Origin: [Eubacterium] yurii subsp. margaretiae ATCC 43715
Lineage (GTDB): Bacteria; Bacillota; Clostridia; Peptostreptococcales; Filifactoraceae
Length of the DNA stretch: 49,057 nt
Reading direction: 5' to 3'
Assembly: GCA_000146855.1 (NCBI GenBank)
Contig: GL405246.1
Location: forward strand, 1,232,944-1,282,000
Shown: positions 16,327 to 27,224 of the stretch, piece by piece
Position numbering within the stretch: position 1 is the first letter of the stretch
Layout: each line of letters begins with the position of its first letter
Made by a program: the position numbers and the translations under genes
Notes under the pieces: model-generated
Database searches by the model: none
What the model saw: the letters and a program-made list of their open reading frames with translations, nothing else
What the model was told of the DNA's origin: nothing

Positions 16327-18795
16327 ATGTATTTATTTTTTTTAATTTCAATTTTATTTATTTGCGGCTCATTTGCCTTGTACCACGGACAGAAATTATA
16401 TAACCTCATAAAGAATAATCTGATATCCAGACTGTATTTTTTATTATGTATTTTATTTGCAGTTATTTCTCTGTTATCTGGAGCAGTCTATATATCAGGA
16501 GACAATAATCTAATCAATGAGTTATTTTATTTTGAATATTATTTTTATATAATTATTTTTTATATCTTATATGCTGTAGTATTTTTTGTTGAGCAAAAAA
16601 ATGATAAAAAAAATATTAGAAATTTACAGTTGATTTTATTAATACCAATTTTTTATATAGTTTTTTTTTATTTCAACAAAGAGGCATTGTTAAACGAGAA
16701 ATTTAAAAATAATATACTTTCATATGTTATTTTGTCTTCATATTTCTTCATAATCTTATTGTTAACAGTAAAAAAAATATTTGTAGAACATCGTGTTTTA
16801 CTATCAGTAGAAGACTTTCCAAACAGACCTATATACCTAGTAATATCTTTGATATTATTTGTTGTTGGCTACATTCTCCACATAATTTTTTCAGGGAATA
16901 TAAACTATGTTAATAAGTTATTGATAACTCTACCTTTATTTTCCTGTATTATATTGCTTGGAGAAATATTAAGTAAGATAATCAAGTATGATGCCTATTG
17001 CAAAGATGTATTGGAAACATCGATATACAATATGAATCAGGCACTTGTAATAACTGATTTTAATGGGAAAATTATATTTTCAAGCAAGAAATTTTCAGAT
17101 CTTTTTGGAAAAAACTATATAGGTTCTAATATGAATGAATTCATAGTTTCAAGGAACTTCTTTGAGAATAAACCTTCTGAAGAAGAATACTACAGAGCTT
17201 TTTTAAATATAAATGATAAAACCGTAGAAGTCATGATAAAATATATAGATATTTTAAATAAGTTCCATACCCTGACAAATCGAGTATTTATAGTTCAATC
17301 AATAAAGCCTATAATAGAAATCAACGAAAGATTGAGAAAATTAAAGAGAAAGCTAGATAAAACTTTTAATGATGAACGTAAAAGACTTGAAAAAAGAAAC
17401 AGAGAGCTTAATGAAAATCTAATTAATAAGGAATCTATAGAATATCAAATAAGAGATATCTTTTGTTATGATACCTTATCAGGACTCTATAATAGGGGAT
17501 ATTTTATGCAAAATCTGGAGCAGGTGATTAATGAAGAACCTAGTAAGATTCATGCTCTTATGTACCTTGATTTAGATGGATTTAAAAGCATCAATGACTC
17601 ACTTGGACACAGTTATGGTGATGAAGTTATAATAGAAATAGGAAAAAGACTTAGGAATAAGTATAAATATAAAAATGTCATTGCATCAAGGTTTGGTGGA
17701 GATGAATTTGTACTACTCTTTAGAGATGTTCCAAATGATAGCTTTGTTTCGGGAAATGCACAAGAAATTATAGATATGGTAAAAGAGCCAATATACTTTG
17801 ATAATTCAAAAGTACATCTTTCAGTTTCAATTGGTATATCAATGTATCCTAAGGATGGAGAAAGTATAGAAGATTTGACAAAAAACGCTGATACTGCAAT
17901 GTATGAATCTAAAGAAAAGGGCAAAGGTCAGTATAATTTCTTTGATGAAAAATTTAAGTGGAGGATACAAGACGAATTTAACCTTACGAAAAAATTGGTA
18001 AGTGCGGTTCCAAATAAAGAACTAATTTTATTTTATCAACCACAAATATTGATTAAAGATGATATTGCAAATGTAATAGGTTTTGAATCCTTAATGAGAT
18101 GGAAAAAGGATGGTGAGATTAGACTTCCAGGAACTTTTATTCCTGTTGCTGAAAAGACAAATATTATTTCAGATATGGGAAAATGGGCTATATCTGAGGC
18201 TTGCAGTCAATGGAAGAGCTGGTACGAAACTTATGGTAAGAAGATAAAGATATCTATTAACTTGTCTGCAAATCAATTAATGAATCCTATGCTTGAAGAT
18301 GAAGTTGCTACAGCTCTTTTAAATTCACAAGCTGATCCATCATGTATCGAACTTGAGATAACTGAATCTGCCATAGTGAAAAATATGAAACAGTCAATTG
18401 CTAAATTAAATTCGCTCAAATCTTATGGAGTAAAAATATCTATAGATGATTTTGGTACAAAATACTCAACTTTTAGTTATTTGAAAGAACTTCCGGTTGA
18501 TAAGATTAAGATAGACATGAATTTTATACATGGGATAGGTAAAAACAGGATTGACGAAGCAATAATTCTTTCTTTAATCAGTTTGAGTAAAGAGCTTAAC
18601 ATAGAAATCATAGCTGAAGGAGTCGAAACTGAGGAGCAACTTAATTTTTTGACTGCAAATGGTTGTAATATGATACAAGGCTTTTACTTTTTCTCTGCTT
18701 TACCTGTTGAAACAGTAGAGAGTGAGTTTGAAGGTGAGAGCATCATTAATTCTCAAAATATTTTTGAAATGAAACAAAGAGATTTAAAAATATAA
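16327..18795 (+). CDS. Membrane-bound GGDEF-EAL protein (cyclic di-GMP metabolism)
   Basis: An 822-residue signalling protein. Seven N-terminal membrane helices (about 1-215) are followed by a PAS-like domain (about 228-330), a short coiled coil, a diguanylate cyclase domain with intact FGGDEF (about 455-460) and a phosphodiesterase domain. In the latter the EAL signature reads ESLMRW (about 586); E, L and R are kept. NLSANQL, the ELEITES glutamate, DDFGTKYST (about 706) and AEGVET are present, so both activities may be possible. The RxxD inhibitory site before GGDEF is absent. I prefer the ATG at 16327, which has TTGAGG; the ATG at 16306 has no site. Confidence 0.92.
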   Translation: MYLFFLISILFICGSFALYHGQKLYNLIKNNLISRLYFLLCILFAVISLLSGAVYISGDNNLINELFYFEYYFYIIIFYILYAVVFFVEQKNDKKNIRNLQLILLIPIFYIVFFYFNKEALLNEKFKNNILSYVILSSYFFIILLLTVKKIFVEHRVLLSVEDFPNRPIYLVISLILFVVGYILHIIFSGNINYVNKLLITLPLFSCIILLGEILSKIIKYDAYCKDVLETSIYNMNQALVITDFNGKIIFSSKKFSDLFGKNYIGSNMNEFIVSRNFFENKPSEEEYYRAFLNINDKTVEVMIKYIDILNKFHTLTNRVFIVQSIKPIIEINERLRKLKRKLDKTFNDERKRLEKRNRELNENLINKESIEYQIRDIFCYDTLSGLYNRGYFMQNLEQVINEEPSKIHALMYLDLDGFKSINDSLGHSYGDEVIIEIGKRLRNKYKYKNVIASRFGGDEFVLLFRDVPNDSFVSGNAQEIIDMVKEPIYFDNSKVHLSVSIGISMYPKDGESIEDLTKNADTAMYESKEKGKGQYNFFDEKFKWRIQDEFNLTKKLVSAVPNKELILFYQPQILIKDDIANVIGFESLMRWKKDGEIRLPGTFIPVAEKTNIISDMGKWAISEACSQWKSWYETYGKKIKISINLSANQLMNPMLEDEVATALLNSQADPSCIELEITESAIVKNMKQSIAKLNSLKSYGVKISIDDFGTKYSTFSYLKELPVDKIKIDMNFIHGIGKNRIDEAIILSLISLSKELNIEIIAEGVETEEQLNFLTANGCNMIQGFYFFSALPVETVESEFEGESIINSQNIFEMKQRDLKI

Positions 18796-19021
18796 TATTT
18801 TTGTAATTTTACTTGAAAAAAATTATATTTTAAGGTAGTATAAAATGTCATTGATTAATATATTGAATGTGAATGTTTTGGATATTATTTGTAAATAAAT
18901 TTATTTTGCTTTTTTTATAGTTATAAAAGGTTCATTTTTAATGATAGTTTCCATTTTATATGGTGTTATATTTTGAATTTTTTATTGTATTTTATAAAAA
19001 TAAAAAGAAAAGAGGATAAAA

Positions 19022-21703
19022 TTGGGATTTCTAGAAAATTTTTTCTCAGGTAGGGAAATTGAAAAATTAAGAAAAAGGGCTCAAGAGATAAATGCTTTAG
19101 AAAGCAGTATATCAAGCCTTTCTGATGCGCAACTTCGTGAAAAAACGCAAGAGTTTAAAAAGAGATTAGCTGAAGGTCAAACATTGGACGACATACTCAA
19201 TGAGGCTTTTGCAGTTTGTAGGGAGGCATCTCAAAGAGTACTTAAAATGAGACATTTCGATGTTCAACTTATGGGTGGTATAGTATTGCACCAAGGAAGA
19301 ATTGCAGAAATGAAAACAGGTGAAGGTAAGACTTTAGTTGCTACACTTCCTGTATATCTCAATGCCCTTGAAGGTAAAGGTGTCCATGTCATAACAGTCA
19401 ATGACTATCTTGCAAAGAGAGATATGGAGCAAATGTCAAAACTCTATGGCTTTTTAGGGCTTTCTACCGGTGTTATAGTACATGGTCTTAAGGATGAAGA
19501 AAGAAGACAGGCATATAGAGCTGATATAACTTATGGTACTAATAATGAGTTTGGTTTTGACTATTTGAGAGATAATATGGTGACTTATAAAGAACAAATG
19601 GTTCAAAGAAATCTCAACTATGCAATTGTCGATGAGGTTGACTCTATACTCATAGACGAAGCAAGAACTCCACTAATAATATCAGGACAGGGAGATAAAT
19701 CTACAAAATTATATTCTCAAGCTGATACATTTATAAAAACATTGAATAAAGAAACTGATTTTACTGTTGATGAGAAGGAGAATGCATCTTCTCTTACTGA
19801 TGAAGGTTTGGAAAAGGCTCAAAAATTCTTTGGTGTTGAAAACTTGACAGACATAGATAATATGGAACTTTACCATAATATAAATCAGGCTCTTCGTGCG
19901 AACACTCTTATGAAATTGGATGTAGACTACGTGGTTAAAGACGGAGAAATCGTCATAGTTGATGAATTTACGGGCAGACTTATGTTCGGAAGAAGATACT
20001 CTGAAGGATTACATCAAGCTATAGAAGCAAAAGAAGGCTTGGAAGTACAAAGAGAATCTAAGACTCTTGCTACAATCACATTCCAAAACTATTTCAGAAT
20101 GTACTCAAAGCTATCAGGTATGACAGGTACTGCTAAGACTGAAGAAGAAGAGTTTCGTGCTATATATAGGATGGACGTTGTACAAATACCTACAAATAAA
20201 CCTATTAGAAGAGATGATTTGAATGACTCTGTATATAAGAGTGAAGATGGTAAATTTAGAGCAGTAATACAGGAAATAAAAGAAAGACACTCAGTTGGTC
20301 AACCGGTCCTTGTGGGTACTATTTCGATAGAAAATTCTGAAAAACTGTCAAATATGCTAAAAAGAGAAGGCATTCAACATGAGGTCTTAAACGCTAAAAA
20401 TCACAAAAAAGAGGCAGAGATAGTTGCTCAAGCAGGTAGATTCGGTCAAGTTACCATAGCTACAAATATGGCCGGTAGAGGTACGGATATAATCTTGGGT
20501 GGTAATCCTGAATTTATGGCTGAAAGAGAAATGCTCAAGAGAGACTATGAAGAAGAGTTGATAAATCAAGCAAAAGGTTACGCAACAACAGATGATGAAG
20601 ATATATTAAATGCCAGAAAAGTATATAGAGAGTTATTGGAAATAAAAAGAGAAGAACTGAAAGACGAGCAACAAAGAGTTATTGATGCAGGTGGTCTATG
20701 CATTGTCGGAACTGAAAGACATGAGTCAAGAAGAATTGACAATCAGCTCAGAGGTCGTTCAGGAAGACAAGGTGACCCTGGAGCTTCAAAGTTTTTCATT
20801 TCACTTGAAGACGACCTTATGAGGTTGTTTGGCTCTGAAAAAATGCAGGCAATGGTTGATAAGCTCGGTATGGATGATGACACTCCAATTGAGGCTGGTA
20901 TACTTTCAAAATCTATAGAAAATGCCCAAAAGAAAGTCGAAGGAAAAAACTTTGGAATAAGAAAATATGTCCTTGAGTATGATGATGTTATGAACAAGCA
21001 AAGGGAAATAATCTACAAGGAAAGACGAAAGGTGCTTGAAGGTCAAAACATCAAGGAAGAAATTTCTGAAATGATAAAAAAACAAATTCAAAAAGTCATT
21101 GATAAAACAATACCTGACAACACAACTGCAGATGAATGGAACTTTGATAATATTAATCATAACCTATCAGTGCTCTTAAGATTTCCTCTAAATATTGAAC
21201 GTGATAATAATTTGGAAAAGGCTGAATTATTTGATAAGGTATTGGAAATTGCAAATGAAAAGTACCTTGAAAAAGAAAATACTATAGGCGAAGTCAATAT
21301 GAGAGAAGTCGAAAGAATGATTTTGCTTCAAGTGGTAGATTCAAAATGGATGGATCATATCGATGCAATGGATCAGTTGAAACAAGGTATAGGTCTGAGA
21401 GCTATAGGGCAAGATAACCCTGTAAGAGCTTATCAAATAGAAGGTTTTGATATGTTCGACCAAATGATTGATTCTATTCAAGAAGATACTGTATCTTATC
21501 TTTTCGGCTTTGAAATCAAGAAGGAAGAAAATCTTGTAAGACGTGCAGTGGTTGATATGGATGAACTCCAAGAACATAGCAGTGAAGATTTGGAAGAAGA
21601 AAAACAAAAACCTAAACAAGTAATAAATAAGAAAAATGTAGGGAGAAATGATCCTTGCCCTTGCGGTAGTGGAAAGAAATACAAAAATTGTTGCGGGAGA
21701 TAA
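19022..21703 (+). CDS. secA: Preprotein translocase ATPase SecA
   Basis: Drives protein export through SecYEG. The 893-residue protein shows the Walker A segment [13 protein letters not shown] (about 98-110), the DEAD-type box [16 protein letters not shown] (about 203-218), the second RecA-like fold with AGRGTDI, and a C-terminal zinc tail [13 protein letters not shown] (about 878-890) that binds SecB or ribosomes in the family. Start is TTG at 19022 with AGAGG six bases ahead; the resulting MGFLENFF matches the usual SecA start. It is followed after two bases by prfB, an arrangement common in Firmicutes. The preceding 226 bases have only weak promoter candidates. Confidence 0.97.
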   Translation: MGFLENFFSGREIEKLRKRAQEINALESSISSLSDAQLREKTQEFKKRLAEGQTLDDILNEAFAVCREASQRVLKMRHFDVQLMGGIVLHQGRIAEMKTGEGKTLVATLPVYLNALEGKGVHVITVNDYLAKRDMEQMSKLYGFLGLSTGVIVHGLKDEERRQAYRADITYGTNNEFGFDYLRDNMVTYKEQMVQRNLNYAIVDEVDSILIDEARTPLIISGQGDKSTKLYSQADTFIKTLNKETDFTVDEKENASSLTDEGLEKAQKFFGVENLTDIDNMELYHNINQALRANTLMKLDVDYVVKDGEIVIVDEFTGRLMFGRRYSEGLHQAIEAKEGLEVQRESKTLATITFQNYFRMYSKLSGMTGTAKTEEEEFRAIYRMDVVQIPTNKPIRRDDLNDSVYKSEDGKFRAVIQEIKERHSVGQPVLVGTISIENSEKLSNMLKREGIQHEVLNAKNHKKEAEIVAQAGRFGQVTIATNMAGRGTDIILGGNPEFMAEREMLKRDYEEELINQAKGYATTDDEDILNARKVYRELLEIKREELKDEQQRVIDAGGLCIVGTERHESRRIDNQLRGRSGRQGDPGASKFFISLEDDLMRLFGSEKMQAMVDKLGMDDDTPIEAGILSKSIENAQKKVEGKNFGIRKYVLEYDDVMNKQREIIYKERRKVLEGQNIKEEISEMIKKQIQKVIDKTIPDNTTADEWNFDNINHNLSVLLRFPLNIERDNNLEKAELFDKVLEIANEKYLEKENTIGEVNMREVERMILLQVVDSKWMDHIDAMDQLKQGIGLRAIGQDNPVRAYQIEGFDMFDQMIDSIQEDTVSYLFGFEIKKEENLVRRAVVDMDELQEHSSEDLEEEKQKPKQVINKKNVGRNDPCPCGSGKKYKNCCGR

Positions 21704-21705
21704 TA

Positions 21706-22804
21706 ATGCTCAATATTCAAGAACATAATGAAAAGATAAAAAATTTGGAAAGTGCAATATCTAAGATAGGGGTGTCTCTTTGACATCGATAGTATAAAAA
21801 AAGAAAGTGAAGAACTCAAAAAAATAATATCTAAGCAAGATTTTTGGGATGATATGGAAAATGCTCAAAAAATATTGAAAAAATCAAAAAGCTTAGAAAA
21901 AAAGATTGAAGAGTATGAGATGGTAAAAAATAAGTTTGAAGATATATTAGTCTTATTTGATTTTGCATCTCAAGATTCTTCGTTTGAGGAAGAACTTTCC
22001 AAAGAAACGGATAATTTGGAGAAGATAACCGACTCCTTATCTATAAGCATTATGTTAAACGGACAATACGACGCAAATAATGCAATTTTATCGGTGCACT
22101 CCGGTACGGGTGGACTTGATGCTCAAGATTGGACTCAGATGTTATTAAGAATGTATACAAGATTTGCAAGTAATATGGGATTTAAAATATCCTATATTGA
22201 CTTGCAACAAGATGACCAATCTGGAGTAAAATCAGCTACACTTAAGATAGACGGAGAAAATGCCTATGGATACCTAAAGTGCGAGAAGGGTGTTCATAGA
22301 TTGGTTAGGATATCTCCTTTTGACTCTTCCGGTAAGAGACATACTTCATTTGCTTCTGTAGATGTGTTACCTGAGCTCGATGACAGTATAAAAGTCGAAA
22401 TTAATCCTAAAGATTTAAAAGTAGATACCTACAGGTCATCAGGTGCAGGCGGACAACATGTAAACAAGACAGAGTCTGCAATAAGAATAACACATATACC
22501 TACAGGTGTTGTAGTACAATGCCAAAATGAAAGGTCGCAAATATCAAACAGAGAAACAGCTATGAAGATGTTGACTGCAAAATTGATAGAATTAAAAGAA
22601 CTTGAGCATAAGGATAAGATTGAAGATATTCAGGGGAAATATTCGCAAATTGCTTGGGGTTCTCAAATTCGTTCCTATGTTTTTCAACCATATACAATGG
22701 TCAAAGATCATAGAACTAATTATGAGGTAGGCAATATTGGCAGCGTTATGGATGGTGATATAATGCCTTTTATTAACGCATATTTGGTTAATAAGACTGT
22801 GTAA
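21706..22804 (+). CDS. prfB: Peptide chain release factor 2, expressed by +1 frameshift
   Basis: Terminates translation at UGA and UAA. The frame starts at ATG 21706 with GGGAGA ahead and runs 25 codons to CTT TGA at 21778-21783. Skipping T21781 continues in frame from GAC 21782 to the stop at 22804, giving 365 residues, exactly the classical RF2 length. RF2 features: the stop-recognition SPF in RISPFDSSG and the catalytic GGQ in GAGGQHVNK. The in-frame UGA lets RF2 regulate its own synthesis: scarce RF2 favours the shift. A conventional call would begin at the internal ATG 21854 and lose the first 49 residues. It is co-transcribed with secA. Confidence 0.97.
21768..21784 (+). promoter_or_regulatory. 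prfB programmed +1 frameshift site
   Basis: AGGGGTG (21768-21774) acts as an internal Shine-Dalgarno-like stimulator, followed three bases later by CTT TGA C (21778-21784), the canonical slip site. Confidence 0.93.
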
Positions 22805-22836
22805 TTTTATAATATTTTTCTGTAGAAAGAGTTTTT

Positions 22837-23616
22837 ATGAATGTTGAAACAGAGGCTATAATAATTAAGACTCAAAAGTATAAAGAATTTGATGAAATTG
22901 TTACTGCTTTTACAAAAAAATTTGGAAAAATCAATATGTTTGCTCATTCGTCAAAAAAAGTAAAAAGCCCTCTATTATCAGGAACTCAACTATTTGGTCA
23001 TGTCGATATGGAAATTGATTTAAGAGAAAGTAGCTCAAGGCTTTTTTCATCGAAGATTAAGAAAAGCTATTATAAATTCTCAGAAGATTTGCATAAATAT
23101 TACCTTGCAAGTTATTTATGTGAGATGATAGAAAAAACTCAACAGGAGAATATTACAGATATAAGGCTATTTAAAACTACTTTGGAAATATTTAATTATA
23201 TTGAAAACACAAAAGGTAAATTAAAGTTGATACGACTGGTTTTTGAGCTTATTTTACTTAGAAATCTAGGGGTATCTCCTCAATTGGACTGCTGTATTTT
23301 TTGTGATACTGACGATACGGAGATTTTAAGATATATAGATATATCCCAAGGAAGTGTAGTATGTGATAACTGCGTAAAAAAAAGTATGATTTCTCACCCA
23401 TATAGGATGGACAGGAATTTAATAAGATTTATGAAATATGTATATTCTAATGATTTAAGCAATGTTTTAGAAGTAAAAATTGCAGACATACTTTTAGAGC
23501 AGTTAGATGTATTTATTCAAAACTATATAAACTATCACTTAGGGGCTTTGAATATTAATTCATATTCAATAGTAAAAGAGGAGGAAAAGATAAATGATAA
23601 CATTGGAAAAAATTGA
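22837..23616 (+). CDS. recO: DNA repair protein RecO
   Basis: Anneals strands and loads RecA on SSB-coated DNA with RecR. At 259 residues it has the RecO layout: an N-terminal OB fold starting ETEAIIIKTQKYKEFDEI, a helical middle and a zinc-binding cluster with CCIFC (about 147-151) and CDNC (about 176-179). The GTTTTT-rich gap contains GAAAGAG as ribosome binding site. It overlaps the next gene by 23 bases. In Firmicutes recO is often near era and glyQS; here glyS is convergent just downstream. Confidence 0.93.
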   Translation: MNVETEAIIIKTQKYKEFDEIVTAFTKKFGKINMFAHSSKKVKSPLLSGTQLFGHVDMEIDLRESSSRLFSSKIKKSYYKFSEDLHKYYLASYLCEMIEKTQQENITDIRLFKTTLEIFNYIENTKGKLKLIRLVFELILLRNLGVSPQLDCCIFCDTDDTEILRYIDISQGSVVCDNCVKKSMISHPYRMDRNLIRFMKYVYSNDLSNVLEVKIADILLEQLDVFIQNYINYHLGALNINSYSIVKEEEKINDNIGKN

Positions 23617-24145
23617 TCAAGTCGTTGAAAGAACAGGCGTATCTTATTCAAAAGCAAAAAACGCACTGGAAAATGCTAACGGAGATGTAATAAATGCTAT
23701 AATATTTCTGGAAGAAAATTCTAATTCATCTAATTTTTCAAAAACAGTAAAACTCAAAAAGAAGGAAGTCATAGCTACTTTGAAAGAATTAATCAGGAAG
23801 GGCAATGTTACAAAAATAATAGTTGAAAAAGAAGGCAAGACTTATCTGGAAGTACCTGTAAACATAGCTATATCTGCAGGAGCTCTTTCTATTTATATAG
23901 GTACAGTATTATTACCTGTAATAGCCCTTTTGGGAGTAGGTATGTACATCGGTAACTTTAAAATAAAAGTTATTAAAGATGACGGTAGTAAAGTGGATGT
24001 AAATGAAGAAACTCAAAAAAGAATCTTGCTTCTAAAAGGTAAGATAGACAATAAAGCCAAAGAAGAAAAGACTGAAGATGATGAAGTCATTGATCTTACG
24101 CACACTGTAGTGAATGATAAAGATGACAAAAATAATGAAGAGTAA
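23594..24145 (+). CDS. DUF4342 domain protein with N-terminal UBA/TS-N domain
   Basis: A 183-residue protein. Residues 1-42 form a UBA/TS-N type three-helix domain (YSKAKNALENANGDVINAI), like that of elongation factor Ts and NAC. Residues 55-130 fit DUF4342, with a hydrophobic stretch (about 95-118: AISAGALSIYIGT and on) that may span the membrane. The tail is acidic. The start ATG has a strong GAGGAGG site inside the recO end. Function unknown; the pairing with recO suggests co-expression. A terminator follows at 24152. Confidence 0.82.
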   Translation: MITLEKIDQVVERTGVSYSKAKNALENANGDVINAIIFLEENSNSSNFSKTVKLKKKEVIATLKELIRKGNVTKIIVEKEGKTYLEVPVNIAISAGALSIYIGTVLLPVIALLGVGMYIGNFKIKVIKDDGSKVDVNEETQKRILLLKGKIDNKAKEEKTEDDEVIDLTHTVVNDKDDKNNEE

Positions 24146-24151
24146 ATGATG

Positions 24152-24191
24152 AAATCACAACTATCAACTTATTTGACAGTTGTGATTTTTT
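24152..24191 (+). terminator. Terminator of the secA-prfB-recO unit
   Basis: Stem AAATCACAACT with AGTTGTGATTT, extended inward past one mismatch, then six T (24186-24191). It sits between convergent units and may partly serve glyS too. Confidence 0.88.
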
Positions 24192-24214
24192 AAGTTCTAT
24201 AAATATTATATTGT

Positions 24215-26278
24215 CTATACTACAATCTTTGAGAAATCAGCAATTTCAAATATCATACTTTTTAAAGCATTAACCAATAACAACCTGTTATTCCTTATCT
24301 TATCATCTTCTACCATTATCATTACATTATCAAAGAAGTCATTGATGTCTTTTGTCATTGAAGATAGTTCATTCAAAGATTCTATATACTTTAATTCAGA
24401 ATTTAAATTTTCTACTACAGGTAGTATTTTCAAATACTTAGAATATACTTGTTTTTCCTCATTTTGCTCAAATAATTGAGTGTCTATTTTCTCATTTGTA
24501 GCTATTTCCTTAGATATATTATAAACTCTTATAAATGTATTTAAATTCGGAATATTATCTGAATTAGATAGCCACTTTTCAAGCTGTACGGCTTTTTCAA
24601 AAGTTCTGAATACTGAAGAAATATCATCAATTACAGCATCCACAACATCATATCTTATCTTTTTGTCCAATAAAATATTTTTAAGTCTTAATTTCATAAA
24701 ATCTAAGATTTCAAGATAAACTTCTTCCAGATTAAACTCTATCTTATCCTTATACTCATTCAGTGCTACTTTTATTAGTTCTTCCATTGATAATAAAAGT
24801 TTATTTTCTATTAAGGTATTTAGTATTCCAAGAGCAGTTCTTCTTAAGGCATAAGGATCTTGAGAGCCGGTAGGTTTTATTCCAACTGCAAAAAAACCGG
24901 CCATAGTGTCAAATTTATCCGCCAAACTCAATACTATACCTAATTTTGACTTAGCTACTTCATCCCCTGAAAATCTAGGTAAGTAATGTTCTACTATTGC
25001 ATCAGAAATTTCTTCTTTTTCTCCTGAAATATTTGCATAATAATATCCCATTATACCTTGTAATTCTGTAAATTCAAATACCATTGATGTTGTAAGGTCA
25101 GCCTTACATAAATATGCTGCTCTTTGAGCGTCAGACTCATCAGCATTTAAAAGTTTAGCAAATGATTTTGAAATTGACTGTAACCTTTGCATCTTGTCGT
25201 GCATTGTACCAAGCTTCTCATGATATACTATAGTATTTAATCTTTCAACATACTCTTCCAATTTTTTAGATGTATCTTGTTCATAGAAGAACTTCGCATC
25301 AGATAATCTGGCATCAAGGACTTTTTCATTTCCTTTTCTGACATTTTCTATCATATAGTCGTTGCCATTTCTTACTGTAATAAATTTATTTACAAGATTT
25401 CCGCTTTTATCCAGAACAGGGAAATATCTTTGATGTTCTTTCATAGGAGTTATTATAGTTTCTTTTGGAAGTTTAAGATACTCTTCTTTAAACTGACCAT
25501 AAAGAGCAGTAGGGTACTCCACTATATAGTTAACCTCTTCCAACAAATCCTCATCTTCCATGTAAATAGAATTAAGATCCTCAGCTATCTTTGTAATTTG
25601 AGACCTTATTAACTCTCTTCTTTTTTCATCATCTAAAATAACATAATTTTCTTCTAATATTTTTTCATATTCTTCTATCGAAGGAACTTCAATATAGCTT
25701 TTGCCTAAAAATCTATGACCTCTTGTAAGATTTGAAGCCTTTAGATTGAACATCTCAAGTTCAGGAACTTCATTACCATACAAACAAAGTATCCACCTTA
25801 TAGGTCTGATGAACTTTATCTTATTTCCTCCCCATCTCATAGGTTTTGGAAACGATAGATTATCTATCATCTGTTCAAAAATTTCCTTTAAATATGACTT
25901 CGTATCCAAGGATTCTAATTTTTTTTCAACATAAACATATTCTTCATTTCCGTTTTTGACAAATTTTATATCATCTATTGATACATTCTTACTTTTTAAA
26001 AATCCTGCTAAGGCTTTTGAAGGATTATTATTTTCATCAAAGGCTATTTTTCTTGATGGTCCTTTTATTTCTTCCACACTTTCAGTTTGTTTGTCAGAAA
26101 GTTTATTTATAAATATTGAAAATCTTCTTGGTGTCGATTTTATATTTATAGTATCAAATGAAATTCTAAGTTCTTTTAATCTTTTTTCGAGGAAAGATTT
26201 CATTGATTTTTTCGTAGATGAAATAAATCTGGCGGGTATCTCCTCTGTACCAAGCTCTAAAAGTAAATCTTTATCCAT
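24215..26278 (-). CDS. glyS: Glycyl-tRNA synthetase beta subunit
   Basis: With the alpha subunit forms the bacterial alpha2-beta2 GlyRS that charges tRNA-Gly; beta binds tRNA. The 687-residue protein starts MDKDLLLELGTEEIPARFI, the family signature, contains the HD-like central region and ends with an anticodon-binding (DALR-like) domain. The start codon directly follows the glyQ stop with no gap, and GAGGAGG lies in the end of glyQ, so the two are translated as a pair. Confidence 0.97.
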   Translation of the reverse strand: MDKDLLLELGTEEIPARFISSTKKSMKSFLEKRLKELRISFDTINIKSTPRRFSIFINKLSDKQTESVEEIKGPSRKIAFDENNNPSKALAGFLKSKNVSIDDIKFVKNGNEEYVYVEKKLESLDTKSYLKEIFEQMIDNLSFPKPMRWGGNKIKFIRPIRWILCLYGNEVPELEMFNLKASNLTRGHRFLGKSYIEVPSIEEYEKILEENYVILDDEKRRELIRSQITKIAEDLNSIYMEDEDLLEEVNYIVEYPTALYGQFKEEYLKLPKETIITPMKEHQRYFPVLDKSGNLVNKFITVRNGNDYMIENVRKGNEKVLDARLSDAKFFYEQDTSKKLEEYVERLNTIVYHEKLGTMHDKMQRLQSISKSFAKLLNADESDAQRAAYLCKADLTTSMVFEFTELQGIMGYYYANISGEKEEISDAIVEHYLPRFSGDEVAKSKLGIVLSLADKFDTMAGFFAVGIKPTGSQDPYALRRTALGILNTLIENKLLLSMEELIKVALNEYKDKIEFNLEEVYLEILDFMKLRLKNILLDKKIRYDVVDAVIDDISSVFRTFEKAVQLEKWLSNSDNIPNLNTFIRVYNISKEIATNEKIDTQLFEQNEEKQVYSKYLKILPVVENLNSELKYIESLNELSSMTKDINDFFDNVMIMVEDDKIRNNRLLLVNALKSMIFEIADFSKIVV

Positions 26279-27172
26279 CTATTTAACCTCCTCAAAAATT
26301 TTTTCCAACTTCATTAACGGATAACCCATTGATTCTCTTTGAGAAACATAGGCTGATGCAAGTTTTTTTGCCATATTCCTAACTCTTGCTATATATGAAG
26401 CTCTTTGACTTACACCAATGGCACCTTTTGCATCCAAAAGATTAAAAGTATGAGATGTCTTTAAAATATAATCATATGCAGGTAAGACCAATCCCTTGTC
26501 AACAAGTTTTGTAGCTTCTTTTTCATATGTGTCAAATAAAGTGTACAACATCTGTATATCAGACTCTTCAAATGAATATACTGAATGTTCATATTCAGCT
26601 TTTTTGAATATGTCTCCATATTTTATGTTATCAGTATAGTCTATGTCAAATACATTATCCTTTTCTTGTAAGAAAAGTGCAATTCTTTCCAATCCATAAG
26701 TAAGCTCTGCAGATTCTATCTCACAGTCTATGGCTCCTACTTGTTGAAAATAAGTAAATTGTGTTATTTCCATACCGTCAAGCCAAACTTCCCAACCTAA
26801 TCCCCATGCACCAAATGTAGAGTTTTCCCAGTTATCCTCAACAAATCTTATATCGTGTTCAAGAGGATTAATTCCTATTGCTTCCAATGATTTTAAGTAT
26901 AGGTCTTGTATGTCATTTGGTGACGGTTTTAGTATTACCTGAAATTGATGATGTTGGTACAACCTATTAGGATTTTCTCCATATCTAGCGTCAGCAGGTC
27001 GTCTTGACGGCTCTACATAACACACTCTCCATGGTTCTTTACCCAATGAGCGTAAAAAAGTATTGGGATTTAATGTTCCGGCACCTTTTTCGCTGTCGTA
27101 AGATTGCACCAATATACAGCCCTTTTCAGACCAATAGGACTGCAATCTTAACACCATATCTTGAAAATTCAT
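26279..27172 (-). CDS. glyQ: Glycyl-tRNA synthetase alpha subunit
   Basis: The catalytic subunit of alpha2-beta2 GlyRS, 297 residues. Signatures: [17 protein letters not shown] at the N terminus, [16 protein letters not shown] (about 66-81) and the region [20 protein letters not shown] (about 138-157), all typical. The start is the only possible one, since a stop lies two codons upstream. Its Shine-Dalgarno AAAGGAG (27204-27210) is 31 bases away, with a perfect hairpin at 27183-27202 in between; folded, the effective distance is about 11 bases. It follows the GNAT gene by 52 bases, too short for a T-box. Confidence 0.97.
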   Translation of the reverse strand: MNFQDMVLRLQSYWSEKGCILVQSYDSEKGAGTLNPNTFLRSLGKEPWRVCYVEPSRRPADARYGENPNRLYQHHQFQVILKPSPNDIQDLYLKSLEAIGINPLEHDIRFVEDNWENSTFGAWGLGWEVWLDGMEITQFTYFQQVGAIDCEIESAELTYGLERIALFLQEKDNVFDIDYTDNIKYGDIFKKAEYEHSVYSFEESDIQMLYTLFDTYEKEATKLVDKGLVLPAYDYILKTSHTFNLLDAKGAIGVSQRASYIARVRNMAKKLASAYVSQRESMGYPLMKLEKIFEEVK

Positions 27173-27182
27173 CTTTTAATTC

Positions 27183-27202
27183 GTATGATAAAAATATCAT
27201 AC
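27183..27202 (-). promoter_or_regulatory. Hairpin between Shine-Dalgarno and start codon of glyQ
   Basis: GTATGATA and TATCATAC form a perfect eight-pair stem with a four-base loop. On the minus strand the order is AAAGGAGA, hairpin, ten bases, ATG. Folding would bring the ribosome binding site to a normal distance, so the hairpin may be needed for, or may control, initiation. Confidence 0.65.
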
Positions 27203-27224
27203 TCTCCTTTCTATGAAAATTAAT

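Noticed and set aside
27173..27224. T-box riboswitch before glyQ
   Set aside because: The gap is only 52 bases, with no T-box sequence or specifier stem; it holds just the SD and a simple hairpin.
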